In this document: piece after piece, positions 1-12,500 of the stretch | Position numbering within the stretch: position 1 is the stretch's first letter | How the letters are laid out: each line of letters opens with the position of its first letter | From: Balanoglossus misakiensis | Lineage: Eukaryota; Hemichordata | Direction: 5' to 3' | DNA length: 64,000 nucleotides | Assembly (NCBI GenBank): GCA_040954595.2 | Contig: CM082579.2 | Location: 12,586,001 to 12,650,000, forward strand | Program-made: the position numbers and the translations under genes | Notes under the pieces: generated by a model | The model's database searches: none | Told to the model about the DNA's origin: nothing | Seen by the model: only the letters and a program-made list of their open reading frames with translations

Positions 1-1432
1 CATAGCTGAAAAACTCGACAATGGCCTGATTACCTTCGGTATTTTCATTGATCTGTGGAAAGCATTTGATACTTTGAACCACAACATTCTTCTCCATAAG
101 CTGGAACACTATGGAATTAGAGGTTAACCGCTTTTATGGTTTAAGAGTTATCTTGCAGATCGTCAGCAAACAGTTTCCATTGGTGACAAGTCCTCTTCAT
201 ACAAACCTATTCAATGTGGAGTCCCACAAGGTTCCATTTTAGGGCCTATTCTCTTCCTATTGTACATCAATGATATTTTTCATTCAACTAGTAGTTTTGA
301 TTTCAGACTCTTTGCTGATGACACCAGCTTATTTAAAATTTAAATATCTTAATAGTTCCGCATAGATATTACTGATATTGATATTGATTTTCAAAAGGTT
401 TGTCTCTGGTGCAAGGCAAACAAGTTAACTATTAATTCAGAAAAAAACTAATTTCATGATAATTAAGTCAGCCAGGAAACCCATAAATACTTTGGGTAAT
501 TTGAGTATGGATGGATCCATAATAGATTGTGTTTTATCTACCAACTACTTAGGTTTGTCAAATGATCACAACATGACTTGGAAAACCCACATAGAGAAAG
601 TCACCAATTCAATCGCCCCATTAGTAGGCATTATTTCCAAAATTCGTTACATTGTTCCCAGGTCTACACTTATTCTCATCTACAATTCCCTGATTTTACC
701 TCGTATCTGCTATTGCATTGAGGTATGGGGCAACACATATTCTACCTTTCTACAACCAATACTCAACCTGCAAAAAAAAATAGTACGTCTTGTCACCTTT
801 TCGGACCCTTGTACACACTCAGCTCCCCTCTTCCGACAGCTCAATATTCTTGATATCCACAAGCAATGTAAATTAAGCACCTGTTTACTGGTTTTTGACT
901 TAAAGAATAGTCGTTTTATACACAATGTACATCACTTCTTCGACCAACTGCCTCATGATTATCCAACACGTCTTGCAACAAATGACAATTTTTTTATTCC
1001 AAAAGTAAATCTTTCCATAATTCAACATAGTCTCAAATATGCTGCCACCAAACACTGGAATTCGCTGCCAGACAAAATGAAACAACTCCACAATAGAACT
1101 GCCTTTAATATGCAGTTAAGGGAACACCTTCTTTCAAGTACTTGATCTGTACCGCAGTCTTTTCAGCCTGCCCTGTCACCTTACTGTTGGTTTTTCTTTC
1201 TTGACCAGTACTTTCTTTAATAGTTTTTTGTTTTGTTTTTTCGTCAGTCTCACATATTGTATAATATTTACTTACCTGATACTTTGGTGCCGCAAACTCG
1301 ACTAGTTCTTAGGAACTATTTTTTGTGGCTCCTGCCAGAAATTGTCTTTATTTTCTAATTGTACTCTACAATTTTGATGTAAATGCTTCCTTTCATTTCA
1401 TTTTTTGGCAAATAAATTATTATTATTATAAA
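1..1432 (+). pseudogene. CR1/Jockey-type LINE, decayed copy 1 (reverse transcriptase 3' part)
   Basis: Remnant of a non-LTR retrotransposon that runs off the left edge. Bases 1-450 encode the reverse-transcriptase core, including the FADDT catalytic box and the GVPQGS motif. Bases 456-1145 encode the conserved C-terminal region seen in Jockey/CR1-class elements. A near-identical copy lies at 36903-38594 and shows what is broken here: an in-frame TAA near 124, a 7-bp duplication near 340, a small deletion near 360, and a 1-base insertion in an A-run near 445 that both copies share. The element ends in a short TTA repeat (about 1416-1432), a typical LINE 3' tail. It is not expected to be functional. 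Clade assignment is by motif only. Confidence 0.85.
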
Positions 1433-1486
1433 GATAATGGCAATAGGGAATGGGCAATAGTGTGATGTGATGGGCTGCCCTATGGT

Positions 1487-2668
1487 TTGGTGAGGAAGGT
1501 AATTGCAGAGAGAAATTGGGAGTTTGATTGGGTATTACTTCGAACAGGGTTGGGCAATGAAGAAATGAACATGCTGAAGGCATTTGTTAATCTTTATTGG
1601 GTGGTCATTTATGAAGAATTTGCAAAATCTCAGGGCTTTGTTTCTGAGAAATCACTGCAGTTCTGCAAATCATGTGGGGACCATCATCTGGCCTTTGACA
1701 ACTTCTTAAAAATTTGTGATGGTGTAGTAGATGAGCTTGTGCACTTCTTTCTAATCCAAACCAACAGAGGGAATGTTACACCAGAAGCCTTTCTGGCATG
1801 GGTTGAGTCTCACAAGCATGTTTATACTGACAAACCTTCTGCCACACTGCATGGCCATCAAATTATTCCGCAAACGTGTACGCACCAATAACACATGTTT
1901 GATCCAAGCAGGACGCAGGCTATTCATGCCAATCTGGTTTGGTAGAAATCACACAAAATACCAACTAATTCAATCCTGGGATGAGTTTGATAGAATGAAG
2001 TACCCACCTGAATTGTGAGAAATTCTAGAGAAGTATGAATCACTTTCTAGGTCAGGTATTCTGAGTGCTCATCAGGGTACTGATATTGTATTGGAAAGAT
2101 TTAACAAGGATGTGAAAAAGTGGATTGTAGGTCAGGCAATTTATAAAACCTGGGAAAAAGTTATTGCTAATCACATGACACCTTGCGCCAATTGCGTTAA
2201 AAGTTGCAGAATGATCTCCATCTTCCAAACACTGAAAAACGGCAACATCGCTATCAAAGCTATGAAAATGAGTTGACAAAATGTAATGTTGTTCTTCGGG
2301 ATGCACAGTATTTCAAACCAACTCCAGGAAGACACCTTGTCTCAGTAACTGGCCGTAAACTCTCTCAAGATCTCATGAATCTGTGCACAACAGGAAAGGT
2401 TAAACAGAGAGACATGATCAGAAATTATTTTATTGAAAACATCTATCCAGGGAGGAGACCCTTATGTCCACCTGTCTATGTTACCCCAGAGGAGAAAGAG
2501 TATTATGAATCTGATCAAAGGAAAACAAAACAACAATTATTAGACGAAATGGAGGTACTTCATTCTATCATGCCACAGTGTTACATTGAAAATGTCAAGA
2601 AACACTCTCTAACAAAGTCAGAAATACTCAGCATTCTGAAAGACCTGCGAAGTATTATTGAAATTTAA
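1487..2668 (+). pseudogene. Broken protein-coding remnant of unknown, probably repeat-borne family
   Basis: Three open stretches (1487-1891, 1773-2018, 2204-2668) read as one protein if two frameshifts (near 1860 and 2190) and one in-frame TGA (2016-2018) are allowed. The inferred protein has a CxxC...H-like segment early (FCKSCGDHH), a middle region with GRNHTKYQ and QGTDIVLERFNKDVKKW, and a lysine-rich C-terminus ending at TAA 2668. The style resembles uncharacterised multicopy proteins of marine invertebrates (DUF6589-like), but I do not recognise a family with certainty. The 5' end is missing or lies in the adjacent LINE junction. Its location directly after a LINE tail and its multiple lesions indicate a dead copy. 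Confidence 0.55.
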
Positions 2669-2973
2669 TTGGAAACACCTTGTTTCATAGTTTCTGAGTA
2701 GTTGTAATTTTTTTTCTTTTTCTTGTCTGCGAGGTTACCAGAAGCCTTGGTTTGATTCAACTTGTTTGCAATAATACTTCACCAATTTACATATGACTAC
2801 CCATTTTAGTATTTGCCAGTCAGGTAACTTGTCAAAGCAGTATTTCTCAGGAAATGGATAACATTGATTTACATCCTTGATTGTTTCAAGATTGCAGTGC
2901 CATTACCTTTGACACTGTCCTTACTGTCAAGAGAATACCATTTGAGATACAAAATTACAGACAACTCTGAAAA

Positions 2974-2974
<1 letters not shown>

Positions 2975-3067
<93 letters not shown>
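2975..3067. repeat. (TA)n microsatellite
   Basis: About 46 uninterrupted TA units. The poly-isoleucine/tyrosine open frame across it is an artefact. Confidence 0.98.
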
Positions 3068-3070
<3 letters not shown>

Positions 3071-3139
3071 AAACATATTAACTTTTATTTATATAACATG
3101 TATGTTGAACTTCAGTAGAAAAAAAGTTTAACATGTCTT

Positions 3140-3400
3140 TGGTTCAAGAAAGTACTATCTGTCCAGTAGTACAAAATGTACTTCATCAACAGTGAAAACA
3201 CTTATCGACTACAGAAAAAAAAGTTCAGCATTTACTAGAAATTTAAGTAGAAGGTTTTTAGTAGGATAAATATGTGAAATGTTTAGGTTTCAAGAGTACT
3301 ATCTGTTGAGAGGTGCAACATGTACTTCACCAACAATGAGAAAACTTATCAACTACAGAAAAAAATTGTTTCTATTTATTGGAACTTCAGATTATATTTC
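3140..3400. repeat. Diverged outer copies of the 123-bp satellite
   Basis: Two degenerate units precede the regular array. Both keep the 'caaga(g/a)(a)gtactatctgt' block (near 3147 and 3293), the AGTAC...GTACT dyad and 'caactacag/cgactacag', but have lost most other identity. This is the usual picture of array edges escaping homogenisation. Confidence 0.7.
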
Positions 3401-4503
3401 TTTAAGGTATTTTTATGAGAAAGATACCTTTGTTACATTTTAAGTTTCAAGAGTACTATCTGTCCAGCAGCACAAAAAGTACTACAGCTACAGGGATAAA
3501 AAAATTACTACAGTTTATATTTCTTTAAGGTATTTTTATGAGAAAGATACCTTTGTTACATTTAAAGTTTCAAGAGTACTATCTGTCCAGCAGCACAAAA
3601 AGTACTACAGCTACAGGGATAAAAAAATTACTACAGTTTATATTTTTTTAAGGTATTTTTATGAGAAAGATACCTTTGTTACATTTAAAGTTTCAAGAGT
3701 ACTATCTGTCCAGCAGCACAAAAAGTACTACAGCTACAGGGATAAAAAAATTACTACAGTTTATATTTCTTTAAGGTATTTTTATGAGAAAGATACCTTT
3801 GTTACATTTAAAGTTTCAAGAGTACTATCTGTCCAGCAGCACAAAAAGTACTACAGCTACAGGGATAAAAAAATTACTACAGTTTATATTTCTTTAAGGT
3901 ATTTTTATGAGAAAGATAACTTTGTTACATTTAAAGTTTCAAGAGTACTATCTGTCCAGCAGCACAAAAAGTACTACAGCTACAGGGATAAAAAAATTAC
4001 TACAGTTTATATTTCTTTAAGGTATTTTTATGAGAAAGATACCTTTGTTACATTTAAAGTTTCAAGAGTACTATCTGTCCAGCAGCACAAAAAGTACTAC
4101 AGCTACAGGGATAAAAAAATTACTACAGTTTATATTTCTTTAAGGTATTTTTATGAGAAAGATACCTTTGTTACATTTTAAGTTTCAAGAGTACTATCTG
4201 TCCAGCAGCACAAAAAGTACTACAGCTACAGGGATAAAAAAAATTACTACAGTTTATATTTCTTTAAGGTATTTTTATGAGAAAGATACCTTTGTTACAT
4301 TTTAACTTTCAAGAGTACTCTCTGTCCAGCAGCACAAAAAGTACTACAGCTACAGGGATAAAAAAATTACTACAGTTTATATTTCTTTAAGGTATTTTTA
4401 TGAGAAAGATACCTTTGTTACATTTAAACTTTCAAGAGTACTATCTGTCCAGCAGCACAAAAAGTACTACAGCTACAGGGATAAAAAAAAATTACTACAG
4501 TTT
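3385..4503. repeat. 123-bp tandem satellite, about nine units
   Basis: The landmark 'tatttttatgag' starts at 3408, 3531, 3654, 3777, 3900, 4023, 4146, 4270 and 4393, giving a period of 123 bp (one 124). Units differ by only a few bases. Each contains two dyads: AAGGTAT...ATACCTT around a 13-base loop, and AGTACT...AGTACT about 20 bases apart. The array ends abruptly at about 4503, followed by a (TTG)n run at 4540-4558. The open frame crossing its right end is spurious. Confidence 0.95.
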
Positions 4504-4606
4504 AAAGGAGAGTATTGAATTTTATAACATGTTTAAATTTGTTGTTGTTGTTGTTGTTTTAATAAAGTGTTTACTCTATAATGAAATTCCTGTTTCCCTC
4601 CATTTT

Positions 4607-4770
4607 TCATACGGCTTCAGCAATGTCAGAAATAGCCAGTTCTTTCAGACTGGATGGAATCTCAACCCAGTATTCACAAGATAGTATAGCACCACCACCT
4701 TGTCGGTCTGCCCTGTCCATCTTTTTGTACTTTTGTCTCGCGTCAGGTACTTTGCTAATTGACACTTGGC
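4607..4770 (-). CDS. Possible terminal exon of an unknown minus-strand gene
   Basis: On the minus strand a good acceptor (cactattcag) at 4780-4771 opens a 54-codon frame ending in TGA at 4609-4607. The peptide contains DRADRQGGG followed by AILSCEYWVEIP. R-x-D-R-x-GGG occurs in endonuclease domains of LINEs, so this could be a retroelement fragment, or the last exon of a host gene upstream. No neighbouring exon was found. This is an inference from splice context and composition only. Confidence 0.3.
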
Positions 4771-6394
4771 CTGAATAGTGGCTGCAAGACAAGAAAAGAT
4801 GAACCAGAGTTAATATGGATTTCCGATCACAAATTTGCATTTATTTATTCACTCGTGGCCATATTCTGGGCAATTACTGCACCACTCATGTTACTTGATG
4901 AGCTCAGTTCCCTTATGTATAAATACACAATCATAATCTGCATATCATTCCTTCTCATGGATTGCTAAAACTCAAGTACATTTTTAAAAACTCTTTTGCC
5001 CTTACCATGTGATCGATGCACCCTGGTCAATTAGCTTGAACATAGCATCACACAAGTTTGCTGGGACTCTGCCAACCTGAGCTTCTGCTATCCCCTTGAC
5101 AGTCTGCACTGACAATGATGTGGGATATTAGGGGTTCCCTTCTTGTTTTACCAACATCGGCACATCAGGATGAGGTCTTATATGAAAGTAATGATATCTG
5201 TGAAGGACAATTGTCATCTATCAGAGTCAACATCTCTGATACCATTATCTCAAAAGAAAAATTGGTGAAATATACTAGATAAATTGGATTATGACGTACC
5301 AATTGACTGTGCTCTTCACTTTAATTATTTCAGTGTTCATGCTTGAATGTTTCTGACAAACAAATAAAAAAAATGCGAATCATTTCCATGTGCATGCTGA
5401 GAGAACTGCACAGATATGTTTTTGGAAGGAAGTAATGGTCATTAAGCCATGCAAACCAGGTACTGATCGATGAAGTGTCAATGATGTCGACATCACACTG
5501 AATAAACCCAATTGACGAACTGTATATATACCAACGTAAAATATCGGCGAGAATTTTATGAAGTACAAGCTTTTCCGTGTCTCCTCCGTTGTACGTGCGT
5601 TCATCTTGTATACATCGATCGTACACAGTTTTGCTCCATGTCCATGACGTTGATCTGCACTAGATGGTCGGGTGCCGCTCCGTGTGTGAAAACTTCGCTT
5701 GTTATTGACAGCTAACATTTATCTAAAATTGCCAATGAGGGCTTGATCAAAGACAATAAAATAACAATGAAAACCGCTTTCCTGAATATCAGCAATCAGA
5801 TCAGAAAGACGGAGAAGAAACAGTGCACAAACACATTAAAACGTCGCGCGGCACTTGCACTTGACTTCAGGTCATCGGACTACTCATTAATATGCGCACG
5901 CATCTGATTGGTCACTTCAATAAACTTTCAGTACCTTTGACCCTATGTGAATATTAATGAACACTTCCATATATAGGGATCTGGGAGAGTGATTTTCCCA
6001 GTGCAATTCTTGGGTTTTTGTTTCCTTGTTTTTGTGCTCCAGTGAGAGTTGGTTAGATGTAGTGTGAGGCGACAGCGTCAAAAAACCACGTCGCCGTTCC
6101 CTACATGTGATTTTAATCAGATTGTTAGGTGGTATGCTATCTGATGGGGTTTTGCCGCCCCAAGTCAAAAACATCAACCCATGTATATGCCCCAAACCCG
6201 ACCCATTGTTATGGATTTCCTGTCAGATTTCCCGGTCATTTTACTGCCATTTTTTCTGTGGTATATGGATGATGTGTCTTTGAAGAATGGGGACAGTGAT
6301 TCCATAATCTGAATGAGTGCATATTTCCTATTTTTCAGGGCCCTGATTTTCTTTTGCAACTTGGATAACTTCTTGAAGTAAATGAATACAATAA

Positions 6395-6446
6395 ACATAC
6401 ATACATACATACATACATACATACATACATACATACATACATACAT
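6395..6446. repeat. (CATA)n microsatellite
   Basis: About 13 units of the tetranucleotide. The MYVC-repeat open frame on the minus strand is an artefact of it. Confidence 0.97.
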
Positions 6447-6583
6447 GTTCTAAAGGTGTTTCCATGCAAAAATGTGGGTTACATTAAGTTTGCTGAGGGT
6501 CTCAAAGTGAACATGCAAAGTTTGTCAGTCCATTGACTAGATTGACCATTTCCGATTTAACAAATTATGTTTTCTCACAACAG

Positions 6584-9500
6584 GATTACTTCAATACACT
6601 AGTCTTTGATGCAATGCCGTTAGAGGGCAGTAGTGTGATCGATAAGGTAGGTAAAATAAGTTGCCACTATTGCAACCATGTTACACATTCTTTAGATCAC
6701 TAAGTATGTCTATTTATCATATAACATGTACTGTACATTTCACTTTTTCATTTACATTTTATTCCTCTACCTTGCAATAATTCGAAAAACGTATGTTATC
6801 AAATAATTCAATATTTATTCATTTGATAATTTCAGCTTCAGACAGGGCTGAATCTAAAATTTCAGTCTCTGGTAGCAGCTCTAAGAAACCTCAAAGTTGC
6901 AGTTGAAGAATCGTACAACACCCAGTCACCTGCAGGGACTTATGAACAATGTTGTGAAGTCAGTTCCGGTCTGGAGTTAAACACTAGGTTTGGAAAAGAG
7001 GTAACTTAAAAATGTTAATAGTTCAAGTATAACTTGCCTATAAGTGTAAATAGTTTATTTATTTTCGGTGATCATAGACGTAAACATTAATCAACACATA
7101 TGCAAAGTTGAATGCCAACTTCAACACTGTAGTAAAGCTGAGACTATCTGTCTATGCAGCTCGATCCCAGCAGAGCATGTGTTAGATTGGCAGAACACTC
7201 ATCATCCGGAAAATATTTATCCGATCAAGTCATCGAAGTCATGAAAGAAAATTACTTGGCTATACCGAGTCTAAAATGGCAATACTTTGCAGACGAACAT
7301 GGAATATTCACAATATATCCGGCTTCACTTCGTACAGGTTGTTCAGGATTCGATCACAGATATAGGTTTGTATGAGTTGTATAACCGCTGAGCCTGTCGG
7401 TGTGGGATTTATAATGTATGGTTCAACTTTGCCAAAATATTGGAATCCAGTTACCTTGATTGCGTGGCTTCTAACTGCCATTGTCAGAATCCTTTGAAAG
7501 GGTAATAATGGTTGTTGTAACTGGTAACCTGCTTGTAGTTGTGGTGTTAATCAGAAGCGTTTTCAATTCATAATTTATATTAACAAGATCAAATTAATAA
7601 CCGTATTTGATACCTAGAAAATTAAAGAGGAAAAAACTGCAATACTAATGTGTAAGATTTGGAAGGAAAAATATATTTGTATCCGAATATTGGATGTGGT
7701 ATATTGAATGCCAAAAAAGCCTTAAAATCTGATAACTGGTTTATCTTTTACAGACCATGGTATGTAGAAACAGCCACCCCTGAACCCAAGAATGTAGTTC
7801 TTGTAATTGATAAAAGTGGATCTATGAACGAACATCATGGAAGTAAGACATTGATGCAGATTGCAATTGATGCCGGGATATCAGTCCTGGGGACACTGAA
7901 CCCTAGTGACAGAGTAAGTGTAATTCTAAAATGTCCAAGACTGATTCCTGTTTTTCCATAAGATAACTTTCTATTATTCCAAAATGAAATATTTTGATTT
8001 CATTACCCTGTACATCAAACCAAATCACAACGGAGTCATTAGCACACAAGTGTATGACCTCTTTTCATAAGTCTAGCGCGCTCTTGCAAACTAATGGATT
8101 TGAACTCATATCAGTTGAAAAATGGGAAAATCCCTTGATGTGATTGGACAACTTTTCCCCATTGGCCTCACTTTTAGTTCAAATTCATGATATCTGTGTG
8201 AGGGCACTGGACATATGAAAAGGGTGTATTAGTGTGGTCTCTTTCCTGGTACAAAATTTTGGGAGTGTCGATCTGTGTTATACTGCCTCTGTGAGCGTGC
8301 AGGTAGCGCAGTGTTCTCCCCAGGAATTTATGATAAAGTAGCGAAACAGTGTTAATAATTGTTATCTTAATTAAGTTATATTGTCTTCTCAAAATTTTAA
8401 AAATAGTGGCCACTATGGGGAGATCACTGAGCTAAGCTGATCGTCAATTTGTGTATAAAACGATTCTACACATTGTATATATAAACAGCTCCTAATAGAC
8501 ATGTTGCAAAAGCACAGAGAGAAATTAACTTGTCTCTTACGAATAGGTTGGCGTGGTCGCCTTCTCTGACACAGCCATTACTTTAAAAGGCAGTGCAAAC
8601 AACCCTGAAGATGATTATCTAGATTGTTTTGGTCAGCAATTGGCGCAGGCAACAGCACTTAATATTGGCCATCTCAAAGACTTCACACGGTCATTGAGAC
8701 ATGCAGGTAACACAGTGTTGTTTCTCGACAAATCAACAATTTATAATTCATAAAAGTAACATTCTGGTTGAAGCTTCATGAGCTGCAATCTTTTGCTTTG
8801 TTTTACGTATTTTTGTTTAGTGTATAACATTATAATAGAAGAAGTGAGTTTTCTAGCCATTCTGAATGTAATCCTATGGAAAAGACGAATGCGCGCAGTT
8901 TCCAGCTTATGTTCTGCATGTAAAAGTCATACAGAAACTAACAAAACAAATTTATTTGGTCTCCTCTAGGTGGAACAAGATACATACATGCATTGAATGC
9001 TGCATTCGATTTATTACAAGCTAGTTCAGACTTTAGTGATGACATTGAGATAGGTAGGGAGCATTTTAATTTCTGTGTCACTGAATGAAGCCTTGTGGTT
9101 CAAAGACTCTCATTAGCAGCATGATATGTTTAAGGAAATGAAACCTCCACACTTGATGAGTAGAAAAACAAAGAGCTGTAGATTTCAAGTCTATCCAATT
9201 AAAGCCCCAATAGCTGCCACGTTTGCTGTATTTTTAATCAATGAAATATTTCAATTTTCTCCTTATCCTTAGTCGACAAAAGGCACTATTTTGAATTTAC
9301 AGGGATTTTAATACATATGTGCACATATCATGATAGCTATTTATTTTTGCAATGTGCAGTTGAATAAACCGGTAATATTTATAATGTAAACTAAATCAAT
9401 TGACTTAAGATTGCTATTTTTCAGATCAAGTGATACTGTTTCTTACTGATGGAGAACCAAATGAACATAAGGTCGACATCATGAGAGTGGTCAGAGCTAG

Positions 9501-12500
9501 AAATGAAGAACTCAACAATAAAGTCGTCATTTTGACCTTTGGTTTAGGATCAGGTATTTATTGAATTTATATTTACGTAACAGTACGGTATGTGTCTAAG
9601 GTGTGGGTAGTAAGTGTCTCACGTGTTGGTGGTAAGGGCCCATGTGTGATTGGTAAGGGTCAAATGTGTGGGTGATAAACATCCCTACCCATGTGTGGGT
9701 GGTAAGTGACCCATGTGTGTGTGGTGAGGGCCCATGCGTTGGCGGTATGTGTCGTATGTGCCGGCGGTAAGGGTCACATATGTCAGTGGTAAGTGCCCCA
9801 TGTTATGGTGGTAAGGGTCCCATGTGTTGATGGTAAGGGCCCATGTTTGGGTGTTAAAGGCACAATGTATTATCTTGCTTAGGTCACTTTATGCAAAATG
9901 CATTTGGGTCCAGTATAGACAAAGCTCTCCTGGATTTTTATTTTTAGAATCACAAATACAAAGTTTTGTGTTGTGCTGTATGCTGATACGCATCAAATCT
10001 CACATCTGTTCTTTTTAAATGTCTCCAGAGTTTTTATTACCTAATCAGTTTTGGATATCTTTTAGACCAAGGTTTAGAATTCCTAGAAGATCTAGTAAAT
10101 CAAGACTTTGTAAAATATGGACTTCCGGCAGAAAATTCAACAATCGGAGAAATCAAGGTAAACTTCAGTTCATTGAAAAAGTTAGAAGTTTCAAAATCCA
10201 CCTTTATCTGTGCAACTTAAACTAGTAAAAACCAAACAAACTAGTGGTGGGTTATACAACTCATAACAGAAACAATAATTAAAGAATATATTTTTTGTCT
10301 TATATCTTCCCAGAAAGGAGAATACATCCATGTAGTGAACTACGACAACCTGCGGTATACAATGGCGAGATATTATAATTTCTTCTCCCATACTGAGGCC
10401 TTGAGAGATGAACCCATTTTCTCTGTTCCCTACCAGGATGATTTTGGCATAGGTATGTCATTTATCCATCGGGTAATGACACAAATATAGCAGGAAAATC
10501 CTACTTCATATAAAATGATCAAATAGAATGACTTCAATGGCGATTATTTTGAGAATTGAAAATTCAGTAAAAGTCTTGCCAAACGAAGCTGGAGAGAATG
10601 TTTTTTTACAAATTTGTTCTAAATCACTTCTTTTTGTCTCCAGAACCATTTGAGAAGAAATAGTAATATTTAAAAATCATGCATTGAGATTGCATTACTG
10701 CTGATTCATTGTTTCTACAGCAAAAAAAACACAGTTGTACGCCCAAAACGTGAATGTGGCGAGGTAGTCCGAAATCAGAAATAACTTGATTCTTATGTTT
10801 TAAAGGTTTAATGACAACAGCAGGTCTACCGGTCAAGTATCAAGGACAATTAATAGGAGTTATTAGCGTTGATATCACAATAGAAGATCTCCTATCTGAC
10901 ATAACCTACTTCAGAGAGGGAGAGAAATCATATGCATTCCTTTATGAAACCAACACTAAGGTGGAAGGCAAGTTCCTTATCCAAAATACAGATCTTTTCA
11001 CAAACCCCCCCCCCCCCTGTGCATCTTCTTGAACTACAATAATTCACAAAAGAGCCGTATGTTTTGCTTAACACTTTATATGGTAAAGGCGATAATCGTC
11101 TCATGTCCATGAGCATAATTGTGTGTGTACAAACATTATCTCCAATCTAATTGTTCTGCAAATTTTGCCATTTAAATGGTGGACTACTTCCTTCGCTTCT
11201 TTCCATATTTCATTCCCACTATATAAGTATGATAGACTTTAGTTTTGTCCCTTCTTTTCGCCCAATTTGCTGTTTTTTTCCTGTGTAAGACAATCATCAC
11301 CCTTTAAGAGTTTTTTTTTCTTTTCTTGAAAAAGGCCGGACTCTAATGCATCCTTTGCTACCAGCTCCCATTGACATCAAAGACGACCCTGTCTTTGTTC
11401 ACGTGACATCTTTGGAAAGGTCGGACGAGTTTAACAATATCATATTCGCCAATTCCTCAAGGTAGGCGAGATAAGACAATGTTATACATAATTACCACCT
11501 GCACGATTCTCTTCAATTAATTCATAGGTTTAAAGTCTAAAAAAGTTGAACCCATGCTGATTGAGTCACCCATAGCAGTGAAGTTGATTTGTAGTTAGTT
11601 TTGTCGGTTTTTAGAACCATAGTAGAGAATTATCCACGGGATGGATTGGCAAATTCGTATGATATCTATTCAGAATTCTGCATGTACTCTCAAATATATT
11701 GTACACATGTAGCTTCTAAAACATTTTGAGATAGATGTATAAAGTCTACTTGTATTTTTATGGTCTGGCAGGCAAACTTCAGGACAAGCCACATTCACTT
11801 CACATCGGTCTTTACCACGCGGCAATTCTGTCAAGGAAGGAGTGCGCACAACCGCGGTTTTGTCAACCTACTATTGGAAACACGTAAGCTGGTTATTGAG
11901 CAGTCTTGGTAGCGGGTGGTGTTTTATTTAGCTCAGCCATAATATACTCACGAGTACAGGGGACTCAGTGAGTGTTTGTGAGCATGTGTACATTATATTA
12001 TATGTGCATACAAATATATGTTGTTGCCGATGTGATACGTTATAGGCTGCCTACTTAGCAGTAACACCTTAGTTGATGGTATGGATAGTTGCTTAGTGTA
12101 ATATCAAACATGGGTGTAGTACTTTAAATGATGATTTACACATGAGTAGACTGTAAAGATTTTGCCAAGGATAACTGTTATTTACCAATTTCATATACAT
12201 CAATTGTAAATGTTAGTTGAAATAACATGGTTCTAAGAAAACATATTATTTCAGTGCTAAAACGTTTAATGTTCTTGCTATTGGCACTTTAAAATAATTT
12301 TTTTTTTTTTCACTCAGCATCTTTGTTTTCCCGTTTTTGTTTAGGTCATGGGAGCCCCGTACATGGTTTGTTTAGTAGTTGCAGTGGGCGATTACCAGCC
12401 TTCTCTGAGAGAGCGCCCTCCATCGGGTAATGATGTACATTGAAAGCTAACCGTCATTTACATATGTACCATAATAGTTTTTTTTTCTGTTGTGAGATGT

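Larger units (their letters stand above)
4504..6583. other. No confident gene; upstream flank of the CACHD1-like gene
   Basis: This 2-kb stretch should hold the missing 5' exon(s) of the downstream gene (start codon and signal peptide), but I could not identify them. It also contains an exon-like minus-strand segment (listed separately), minus-strand open frames at 5330-5718 that match nothing I know, a TATA-like 'tatatag' near 5970, and a tetranucleotide repeat at 6395-6446. Confidence 0.5.

Noticed and set aside
2864-3118. Open frame with poly Ile-Tyr
   Set aside because: Translation of the TA microsatellite.
3385-4503. CRISPR-like array
   Set aside because: Period is 123 bp with no unique spacers; it is a eukaryotic satellite.
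6174-6446. Minus-strand MYVC-repeat frame
   Set aside because: Translation of the CATA microsatellite.
9198-9240. TTAAAGCCCCA string like the end of the 22903 MITE (also near 13377 and 19126)
   Set aside because: No matching inverted end with TTAA was found near any of the three, so an element could not be delimited.
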